Source: Trichostrongylus colubriformis
Lineage: Eukaryota > Nematoda > Chromadorea > Rhabditida > Trichostrongylidae
Assembly: GCA_963978905.1 (NCBI GenBank)
Contig: OZ022258.1
Span: forward strand, 52,374,591-52,438,590
Direction of reading: 5' to 3'
Length of the DNA: 64,000 nucleotides
Positions 40,542 through 52,500 of this stretch are shown here, piece by piece. The notes under the pieces were generated by a model. The model was given only the letters and a program-made list of their open reading frames with translations. It did not search any database and was not told where the DNA came from. Within the stretch, counting starts at the first letter, position 1. Every line of letters begins with the position of its first letter. The position numbers were made by a program, and so were the translations under genes.

Positions 40542-43500
40542 TCTGCATGATGACAGTCTAAATAGTTATCGCATGGGTGTATGTCATTAGGACAGAGAAA
40601 TCGCGTTGCCGTGTTTGGCGCGCGACGGGATGTTACTAGCTATACCCGCCGTATTAATTGAGTCCTGAAGCGATTACGCTTAGATTAAAGCGTAGAGCAC
40701 CCTTCACGAGCCTTACAATACAGCGCGCACAGCTCGCACCACCGTCGCACACTGCTTGCTGCGAAAAGATTTTTCTGTCCTAATGACATACACCCGATAT
40801 CGCATTACATATGTATTTCTTTGTAAAGTATGGAGCCGAACACGAAGCTCTGATTTGCCACTCAAAAATCACCTAGTTTACAATGATTCTCTAGTGGGGA
40901 CCATTTTCTGTTTTTTAAATCCACTGGCCTCAAAACAGAGACAATAAATTAATGATCGTTTATTTGCTGTTTACATTGATGTAAGTCGAATTCCTTTTTT
41001 TTTAGGATTATTTACTATGCAGTATTTGGCAGAATTTGTCACAATCGACTAAATCGAGTACGGTACAATAAGTAAAAAACTTAACAATATTCATCATATA
41101 TGAGGTGGTCCATAATTAAAAAACCCATGAAAATGAGATTGTAGTAGCCCCTAGTTAATGATCAGCATTAATAAAATAAAATTAATTGCAAATTGCCAAC
41201 GCAGAAATCTGGTTTTTGCCCACGTCTGACGGTGGGACACTCTTGAGCAGCAACTATACACCCACAATCGGAGGACATTGCTCAGTTATCCAAATTCTTA
41301 TGAAAACTTTATTGTCTGAGGAAAACACCCCCACGATGTAACACATATAAAGTTCTCACTGTGGTCCTGACACGAAAAGCTTATGGTGAGAGGATAACGT
41401 GAAATACTCGTCTAATTACTCACCTGATTATCAAGGCCAAAAATGTTCGTTGCCATTCGATAAATGTAATTAGGCATGTTGAGCATTATGAATACCCAAG
41501 TGACCACCATCAGGGATCTGGTCAACTGTACATCAGTGTATCTCAAGCCTAAAAGTAAAAGATACTTGGTACTGAAGTCTGCAATATTTAAGGAACTGAA
41601 AACTGAGTTGAAGTTTTTGGCTTTTTTTCGGGATGTCGAAATCCCGAAAGAGTGTGCTATATTCACTGTTAGCTTAACTTTTGAAACAAACTTCCAGCAG
41701 GGAATCTCTCAATTTTATGCCGTTTTCAAATAGGATAATAAGATCGAGGGACTACCACTCCGGTAAGATTCCCTCTATGAGGATATGCACACGATCGCAG
41801 GAGTCTCCATCCTACCCTACCCCCCATAAGAACGAGGGCACTACCACTCCGGTATGATTCTCTCTATGAGGATATGCACACGACCGCAGGAGTCTCCCTC
41901 CTACCCTTCCCCCCCTTTCCCCCTCTCCCCACCCCCCCCCCCCAACGAAGAACCCCGGAAAGGCCACCTTCATAATCCTCGTAAAGCTTCTCGGCACTAT
42001 GCCAAAATTTCAACTTTGAAAAAGAGGGAGTTCATAGCGGTTTTCTCAGCTCATCTCATTTTAGCAAAAACTGCTCCGTTTTAAGCTGCTCTCTATTCAG
42101 GTATTCCTTGATTAATGATGGATCCTGCCCGCTTCCTTCAGATTCATCCTAAAACCTAAAATTCATGGCATGGGGTGTCATTGGGGGAAATATCCGCGCA
42201 AAGTGCTCTCCTGTTTTTCATGCGCTTCAAGACTTTCGACAGTACACTGTCCCATTGCCTATGTAGACCAGTCCAGGAGCTCACCTCTTTTCGATTTTTT
42301 CATAGGTTTACCGGCATCATTCGAAAATCGATTCGACAGTCGACCGAGTGATGCTCTGGAAAAAGGTTTTTGACCATTACTTCCTTCAAAGGAATTATTC
42401 TTTTATTGTAGACCAACCGTGTATAGCTCCTTAGGGTCTGACTTTGTACGGATGTGGCCGATGTCAGAGGAGCTTCAGCATCCGGAGTGTGAAATGACAC
42501 AGTCGGTGAGCCGGGATATTTCCTGAAGATGCACAATGTTCTAAGTGTACTTGGAGTGTTATAAATGGCCTCTAACTTGTTTGGCGCCAAAACCCTCAAT
42601 CCCAGGCGAATTGTGAACCGCTATCTTCGCTGGGCAACAAAACCCCATTTCTCACGTTCGCTGCTAACGAACCGTTTCCCGATGATCGTGTTTACCACGA
42701 ATGGCAGATTAGAGTTAATACATTGATGAGATTACATGAATAATTTGGATGAAGCGTCAGAGGGAGACATGTGATAGAGTACCTGCTTTTCAGAATAACC
42801 TCAATAGAATAATTTTAATAATTTGTATTAATAATTGATAATTTTAATTTGATTTCATGATTCAATAATTCAGTAACAATTTAATAACTTAGCAATTTAT
42901 CTCTCCCGAATCCGTTATTATTGAAGTACGGGAACACACGTGACAAAAATTTTGTACAGAGATTCCTTGCAAAGACCACCTACTCCATGGTAATTAGAAA
43001 AGCCTTTAAGTGATTTCCTCGCGATATCTCAATTGACTTCAAATCTATAGGGATCAGTTTTTTGTTTAATTTCACTGCTAAGTGCTCAGTGCACCGTACA
43101 GTGTAGTTATAAATATGTGAACAAATAAATGAATAAATAAGTAATAAATAAATAGTTAAATGGAATCGACACGCAAAATGCTCTTCCACGAAATTTTTAC
43201 GCAAAAATATCTATTTTGACTAACAGAAGGCAGAAGTGGAAGAAGCATTATAAACAGGGCATCAATCAACGACGGCAAGGTAACATGGCGAGAGAACTTG
43301 GACACTAGTAAACAAAATGTTTCCTGCAATGATAGATATGTATTATAGTAAGAAATTGGAAATATGTTATGAATACACCAGAAATAATATTGGGGGTAGA
43401 GAAGCAGTAATAACAAAACCATAAATACTGAATTTTGCAAGGCACGTAGGGATAAAAATTTAATATTTATAAATGATATGGCTGGATTTCCTGAGCAATC

Positions 43501-46500
43501 AATTGAAGGTTTATTTATTTATTTTATGACACGAGAGGGTTCGTGTGGAGCAAGCAAAAAATGATGAAAAACTCGAAACTATAGGTAACGAAATTTGAGC
43601 ACACAAAAAACGAATGTTCAACAATATTTGTATTTTTGTTTTTTGTGTATTAAAAAAACGCTCTAATTGAAAGTTATGGGCTTAGTTTGCTTACTAGGAG
43701 AAAGTTTTTAAAAAAAAACATCTGAAGCGCTTTAGTGATTTGCTCTTACCTTATATGAGCATTAAGTTTGTAGATAACGAATACGTTCGAAGTGAAGATG
43801 ATCAGTGAAGGCACAAGCATACAAATGATCGTCTGAAAAGTTGAAATTCTTTCATTTCTCCTTGTTCGCTGAGATGTAGCGTATCAGAAGAGTTATTCAG
43901 CTCTCAAAAACCCAATTTTGCCTGATATTTGGCTCTCAGGTTTTATTTACTTCCTCCATTTTGCTGATAAAAACTAATGCAACTCACCTCGAGCACGGTC
44001 ATTACGTGATAGACTTTATCAAAGTCTGGATCAATATCACAAACTCCACGTTGAATCGAGGCCACATAGAGAATCCACGAGTTGAAAATCATCGCAATTA
44101 TGATCAGTACGATGACTTGAGCACAAGCCCTAAACAAGAATGAAATGAACGTAAAAAATTTGATGGACTTGCACTGTAAGCAACAGATGGGTTCATAACT
44201 TTCAGCTCAACACTGCAGAATCACTTTCGTAATTATGCCAGAGTTTTTCAACCGATTGTAAAATAGCATTCGTAATCTAGTCTTCAGAATTCTTATTGTC
44301 ATAGGTGTGATTGCCAGTTTGAAGATTGAATGGTATTAGAGGGCTCAGTCTCGGCAAATAGAAACGTCAGCGATTTCATATGGAGTCCCTGCATTAATCA
44401 AAGACTTCAGAATTTCTCAAACACCCTTTCCGAGGCAAATTCCTTCTGATCCTGACCAGTCGAGATGTTGCTGTGAATGCAAAGGCTTCACAAAGAAGCT
44501 CTCAATTCAAACTTCTCTGCAAGGAGTTGGGGGCCTCAAAATGGAAGCACTGTCAGTGCAGTTGTAGGACTGCAAATATTGTGGTTTGCGGGAATTGGTG
44601 GGAGAAACGATTTGGTTATGGGGCACTGTAGGAACAGGAAGGAGTTTAGAAGATTCAGCACTGAGACTGTAACTCGAATCATGAGCTATGAAAGCTTTGA
44701 GGTCTTTACCTCAGTATATTCCCTAAATGCAGCTCAGAAAAACCAATTACACCACTAAACAGAGTTTCTGCATTGTTGCTCAAACATAAATTCAGCGGTT
44801 AAATATCCGGGTAACTCTAGCAAACCAACTTTTCTGTAGTCAGACTTCTTCGATGTCGATGAAGAAGAAGGAGTCGTTCGCAACCGACCAGCACAATCAA
44901 CCACACACTACAGAAATCGCAAACGTGAGCAAAGAACTGGTTCACTTTGCAGCTGAGATTCCGGAACTGCAGTCCTATCAAATTGTCCTGAAAAATCCAG
45001 ATCGAATCTCACTTTTGAATGGCGGACGCTCAGGTAAATGAGGGCGCTTGAAAAAATTCGTTCACGGAAATTCGTGATTATCGCCAAATGTCTGCGGTAG
45101 AAGCGCAGTTCAAAGCACCCAGTCTTGTTTTGCACCCCACTCTACGTCCCTGACCATATGACTGCCGCCTCTTTGCTCTTAGAGCCTTTGCAGCCCCGCC
45201 TCCGTGAAACTTTGCGAGTATCACGTAGTGTGCGAATACAGTTCCAATATATCAGTTACGAAGGAACTAAATTTTCTACAGCACATTCCTTCAGTGAGGG
45301 AATGAGGCTGTGCTGCACCTTTGCAAGCCCATCTAGGTGATGCTCAGTTCCAACAGCTACTTTGTCTTCCTTTAAATTTTACACTTATTAGCGGTTCTTG
45401 GCAAGGCACTCAAAATATTGGACGGAAGTACTGTAGTGCATAGCAGCATTGCCATCTCGAGCACATATTCAGAATCGAACCTCTTTCCCTTATGCATGAT
45501 CACTCGGGTGGTTGGTTAACTATTTCTCAGTGTGTCGTTAGGTGACAACACCGTAATTTTGCCCGATTATGATTTGTGAAGATCGAAGTGATGAGCAGTG
45601 CAACAGCAGAGAAAGAACTCGATGAAACCGTTAGAAACGCGAACTGGGACTCCCTTATTATTTCTTCCTTTTCGCCTCCTCTGCATCACTAGCCGCTGAG
45701 GATTAGATCCAGGCGGCAAGGGATCAGGGCAGCCAATCACGATCGTTGCCGTGCCCTCGTAGCAACTCGACCAGTAAAGCGCACTTGATCGCGACGAAAA
45801 TCACCAGGAGCGCTTTTTCAACGCGAGTTTTGTTGTCGATTATCTTTGCGTAGCCGGCCTTTTTATTTCCAGAGAGCATGTCACCTGTGTTCCCTGTGCT
45901 ACCTTCTTTCCTAGCTCATTGCATGTGCTTTTAAGGAAAGGGCATGCTCACTGAGACAACGGGTTGTATTCGGATCCGTGGTTGATACTGACTAAACTCC
46001 TAACAGCCACGTGGCACTGGAATAGCGATATCCTATACGGACCGCTAATTGCTTAAATCCACCAACAAGAGTTCACGGACGAGCCAATCATGGAATTTCT
46101 TTGAGACAGCCGTAGATTTACAAAGTTCAAAGGTGGAAAAACAATTTGAGGCGCAGAGTCTGTTGAGAAGCAACGAACACCTAATGATGGCTACAACAAC
46201 ATGAAAGTAACCTTGGACATGGCTGTGAGATTCGGGAAGGTTAACAGCTCAATGGTTTTTCTCCTGAGAAGATGAAAATCTCGACTTTCAATTTAATATT
46301 CGCCACTACCTCGACGCGCACCGTCGCAGCGACGCCCCTTCAAGCGAAAATTTTTGCCATAAATCACAAATTTTTGCAGCATATCATATATCATTCGGAA
46401 GAGAATTCCCCGCTCTACAAAATGTTTTACTTAGTTTTTGAGTATGTTAGAATGGCGCCGACATTTAGGCCGGCGAAGAGGTAGGTCCAGCAAACAAAAA

Positions 46501-49500
46501 TTGGCCAAACCGGCAATCAATTGAAGCACAATATTTTACCTGAGGAAATCTGACCAATCATGTGTTCCGTCCTTAGCCCCGACCTCTCCTGTAAGTTCCA
46601 CCAGTCGGTTGCTTAAAAAGTCACGTCGCTCTTTTTCCACATTTCGTTTTTCCGCCACAACTCGGTGATTTTAGACAATTTCTTCGAACGAAGGCAAGAA
46701 AATTTTCTCAACCAATCAGTTGAAAGAGTGGTGGAATGTTAAGCACAGGTGGTACCTAGGAACAGGGAAATACCACTGACCGATTCCTTAACTTTCTCAT
46801 AGAAAAAATAAATTGTGAAAAATGTCAACTGGACCCATATGACATGGTATTAAAACTCAATTTGAATCGCAGCCAAAACAAACTAGAAAGATGTTTTCGA
46901 TAGAGCAGAAAAAGTCCTTCGAAGTGGTTCATAAAACAACTCTAATCAAAAAGTTTGAAAGAAAAAATTTCATTTTGAATAAATGTGGGTGCTTTCGAAA
47001 AAAAGACTTTAGAAAAATAACGACACGACTTCTTGATCAATTAAATATTGGAAATTGTAGAAAAGGTCAGGGCTAAGTACGCGACACATGACTGGTTGAT
47101 TTTTCTAAATTAAAATATAGTGTTTCAATTGATTGCCGGTTTGGTCAATTTTTGTTGGCTGGACCTACCTCTTCGCCAGCCTAAATGTCGGCCCCATTCT
47201 AACGAACTCGAAAACTAGACATGTCATTTTGTAGAGCAGGAAAACTTCTTTCGAATGATATATGACATTGCGAAAACTTGTAATTTCATAGGAAAAATTT
47301 ACGCTGGAAAAAAAAACGACGTTACTTATGGAATGACCCAATAGTAGCCAAGTTCTAATGAAGCTGCGTAGTAAGCCATGTAGATATCCCCGAATATACA
47401 ATAATTTCAAAGAAGAGCTGAAAAGTTAATGTACCTCAAAGTAGAGATAAGACATTTCCTCCAGCCAAAATACGAACAGTGTGCAAAGGAATAAGGAGCT
47501 CATGGCGGCCAAGCATAGCAAATAGGTGTTTGTTGGAAGTCTGGACAGCATACGGTTGCTTCTGAAAGCAGGACAATAAAATTGACAGGAAAAATTTATG
47601 TAGAAAACTCAAAAATTTGGAATTTGAGATGAGATCCTCTAAACTGAGTTGCAATTTGAAGTTTGCGTGTTTCTATGAAAAATTACGATCATACTGTATA
47701 GATTCAATAATTAAGGTTGAAGGATAAAGATTTTGGCGTTAATCAATCTCTTTTACTGGATGCGCCCTTCATTCTAGGTTCATCCAGAATCATGGTAGCA
47801 GGTGACTGCTATTTGGCCTACACAACACTTGAGGAGCCAGTCGATGTGCAAGTCATTTTTTATCCTCCTGGACGAGTCTGGAACCAATTCACCTCCAAGA
47901 TATGTGATATCATAAGCAATATGCATAACGATTTTGCAACCTTCTAAAAACAAAAACAAATTAAGCAAGTTATTAATGGAACCCTGTTCCAACAACAGTA
48001 GCGGGCGAATATAAAATAAGGTCAAGGAAATCTCTTGCGGATGCGCTGTGCACGCGAATTCCATTCAAAAGTGCAATGAGGTTTGAATGCATAGATCACC
48101 GATTCGGTAGAATGAGATGGCTTATCAACTTTGACTCTTTTATCTAGACGAAGTCCCCATACGGATTTATGAAATCTTCTAAAACACGTGATATTTTGAC
48201 TGATCAGGTGACTTTTACGGAAACTCAGCTCACTACTATCCACAGGAGAAGGTCATCTCTGAGTTGTTTTTGGTAATGGCTCTAAGGTCAACTAGTTACT
48301 GCATGGAGAATGGGAGAATTCGCCGAACTGAGTAGGTTCGGATATGCCTCTCTTGTCCCCGCAAAGTTTCACCGTGCTCCATCTAACATACGAATTAAAA
48401 CCTCCAAAATTCAAATAACACTCTAAAAAAATGAAACTGCAAACATTGACCAGTTGTTCAAAAAATCACACGAAAAACATTGCTTTCCAACTAATAGCGT
48501 CGGTTTCTTAATCTGCATACACTTTGTCAGGCGCATGCCTTGATCGATTCTCCCTTAAATCTTTTTGAAATTAAGAGAACCTTTTGAAACTATAATCCAT
48601 ACGTTTAAATTTTTCCTTAAACTAGCATAAGCTTGCATTGCCATGTGACTATTGCACGAATTGCATCTTCGTCCTAATGAGGGTATTCATTGAATATCCA
48701 ATTATATGAAGGAAAACCTATGTAGCGTGTAATGAGATATGAGCAATGCGGTTTTTTTCGTGTGTTCACCGTCTATAAGAAAAATAAAATGCCCCCTCGA
48801 AATAAAACCCTCGAAATAAAACGAAATACGACTTTTTGATCCTGTAATTACTGGAAATTATTTTTAAGCTTAGACCAACCACATAATGAAAAGGAATGTG
48901 AGCGTTTATCTGCGATAACATATATGTGGTGATTATATGGTGTTATGGTGTTATAAGACTTCCTTATGAATAATTAAAATGTTTCAGCACATTTTCAGCT
49001 GTGAGTATCCGTGGAAACCCTAGACACCACTGCGACAGAAATCAGCGAGGGCAATGGAGTGCATGATGTTGGCTATTTATATATCCATTTGTGGTCGACT
49101 AAAGGCAATCTCTAAAGGCATGTGACTGAGTGAACAATGGACACTCTAGAAGAGTAATCCAAGTCATGAAATTTAACAAGACAGTGCATTCCTACTCAAA
49201 ATTCAAGAAAGCGGACAGGGTAACTCTATTCAAAATACAAGAGAATCGAGAAAGATGACTAGAATATGTAATTTTTCACGAAATTTATTGTTTATGGTCC
49301 CTCCATTGCCTATTATGCGTTGTGTGAAAGGTAACTAAATAGGAAAACACATCTCTATTTCAGATCGTGGGGAGTTTTTTTTTACAGAGTTTGTCTTTTA
49401 CTTTTTTCCTTCCTTTCTATCTTTCACACCACAAATCACATTCCCCTTTTTGAAAAATAGTTCATTTAACATGATATTCCAGCTTGATATTCCAAAATCA

Positions 49501-52500
49501 AGTACATTCTGAGAAGGTGGATTTCAAGTAGAGATAAGAATGACTTGAAAGATTCCTTGAAGTAAGCTAATCGTAGTCAGAGCGAGTTCAGGTAACAAGA
49601 AGCAATTAAAGATTTTTTTAAAAAACGTCATTTTTATCGCAAGTGTAGAGAATGGATAATCCAAATGTACTATTACAGGGTGGCGAATAAATACGTGCGC
49701 CAAAAAAAGGTTTCGAATTCTATTGTTTGCTAACGAATTTTTGAAGAAAGTTATTTTTATAAAACAAAAGGCGATAACATCCTATAATTACAAAGAATTG
49801 TCGAAGTGGCCACCATCAGCTTCGATAGAGACGTTAATTCGTTTCTTTTGGAATCAAAGGTGCGGCGCAGGTATTTATCGTCTAAATCGTACTGAATTTC
49901 GATCAATTCTTTTCGCAAAGTTACCAGATTCTTTGCATTTCGGCTCCTGAGTTGCTCTTTCATGGATACCCACACAGAAAGATCCAATGGATTTAGATTT
50001 TGGCTAATTGCAGGCCACAAATCCTTCGTCAAAAAAGGGCCGATTTTGGTCTCCAGGTAGCGAATCGTTGTTTTAGCTCCATAGGCTTGTGTTTTGTCTT
50101 TTTGAAAGATAAAATTGAGGTGTTCTTGTCTCCAGGGCACCACAGCTTTCATGAGAATCTCTTCTTGGGAGACTTCTGCATTAATTTTCACGTTTTTACA
50201 ATAAAAATCAAAGGGGTCTTGCTTGAGGCACTGTTGCCGCCCCAAACCATTAAGCTTTCAGGCAACAGACTTCTCGTGGCAGTTTTTGCTTGCGATGGTT
50301 CTTGAAAGCTGAGCAAAGAACTTGACGATGATACTGAGAGTTTTCAGACACTTCAGCGGTGAAAATTTTTCCATCAGGCCAAAGGGCGTCCTCGATTCGG
50401 CGCATTTTGAAAAATTCCCGTATCCTCTTGCATTTTTCCTTCCAATTTTGCTCTGCTTGATCGGTAAGAACTTTTTCATTATACAGACGATAACTACGGA
50501 GTCCTAGCTCATTCTTCAAGTTCATTTGAACAGATTTGCGAGAAATGTTTAGCTGACTCGCCATCTTGTTTAAGCTCAGACCATCTTTTTGGTGAGCCCT
50601 TTTCTTAATAATCTCAAACACCTGTTGGGTGTTCACTGTACGTTTTCTCCCACTTCTGGGTTTGGTAAGGATGTGTCCTTCTACATTCCATTGCTCTACA
50701 ATCTTTTGGACAGTCCTCAGACGAATGCCGAGTCTCGAAGAAACTGCTAAGCTCTTCATCCCACCCTCAGCTAACTGCGCAATCGCGTGAGGGCCTGAGC
50801 ATTTCTTCGTCATGCCAGTAAGGCATAATTTTTTTTCCACAAACCAATAATAAGAAACAAATGAGTACTCAGAAAAGGAAAAAGTATGTACAAATGCATT
50901 CTACAATATTTAAAACGGAGGTAAAGTTGCGCGCACGTAATTATTCGCCACCCTGTATATTCAACTAAGTTTCTCTTCCATGAATTCCAACCACAAATTT
51001 TCTGAAAGCTCTCGAAAATTTCGCTTTTTGTAACAGATGTTGCTGACTGAACAGACATACTTCTGGCTCAAAGTTCTTCAGTAGGAAGTGTAAATGTTGA
51101 GTAAACAAAAACTCGATCAACACAGTACACTTCCCTAACGTTTCAGTGATATTTTTCGCAAAAACTGACGATATGTCTCTTTTGATTAATGATTACATGT
51201 TATTGTTATCATTGTTGACGGTTTCAGTGTAATATGATCACACCCCAGGTTCAATTGCATTGACTGTCTAGCCGGCCTGTTGATGGAGATACTTCTCGTT
51301 ATTTATTTAGCTTGAGGCAATAGCGCAATAAATGTTGACGACCAGTCGACACCCATCAAGAGATCTCCGAAATCTCTTGACCTTCACCCCTTCCACCTCC
51401 TTATCCTACCCGAAAGTTCTCAACATTGTCAACGCTCTCAGCTGCTGGGATGGGGAGGTGGCGTGCGCTTTAACACGTATTTTTATGAATAGCAGAAAGC
51501 ACAGAAAGCAGAATACTATGTGTAGTATTAATACTAGTGAATTCGGTAGAAAGATGATTTGCCATTACTAGCATTGTTTGCGGACTGAATCTGGACAAGT
51601 CTGATCGAGTTTTTCTTTCTGAGGAGTTATTTGGTCCGGGTTTTCTGGGTATGTACCCTTACGTCAGGATTTCGCACGGTGACGAGCAGCGTGTGTGCGA
51701 GCTATGTGCATCGCGTTAGTAAGGTCTCAAAACGGTCACACGGTAATGCCAGGGGTGCGATACGCAGTATACTTGTAATCGCTTCGGGACCCAACAACAT
51801 GGCGTCTTTACCTCGTCCGCATTGTTTCGCTTGCGACACGCCACGGTGCGAAATCCTAACATAAGGGTACACATTGGGTTTTACGGGTTAGCTGTATCTA
51901 TTTTAATCTATGGTGAATTTAGCAAATTCAAAAGAGGCTGTAGTTTGTAAGGTGAGATGTCTGCCATCCACCGTCAATGGATTCGACCTCCCGCGAATGA
52001 ACTCCAAAGTCCATTGCTCCTGTCAGAAATCGCGGTTTTGGAATGCAGTTTTCAGACACTATTGCCGTGGTCTCTGATTTCGTTGAATTCCAATTTCAGT
52101 GAAGTAATTTCCTCCACCCGTCTAGTATACCGCTAGTATACCGTATATTTTGCGGTTGCTCGTGGAATCAAACTCCACTTCCTATCATTTCCTGTGATCT
52201 TCCGACTTTTCGGCACCAACTCGTCTATTTTTCAGTGATTGAGTTAAATTTAATGGTCTCCAACAAACAAACAACAATCACACACATAAACAAAATAGCG
52301 TCCCAAAACCAATTCCAAATATAGCCCATGGCACAGCGCCCAATCGTCTAATGGAAAACATCGTTTTGCCGCCCCGATACGCAGCAATGACATGTGATCT
52401 TAGTAGTCAAGTTCCTTATTTGCTCCCGTCACTTATATCGCCTGAAGGCATTTTGTGAGCGGGCGATTTCGGCGAAAGAGGGTACTTCTCTGACAAGGTT

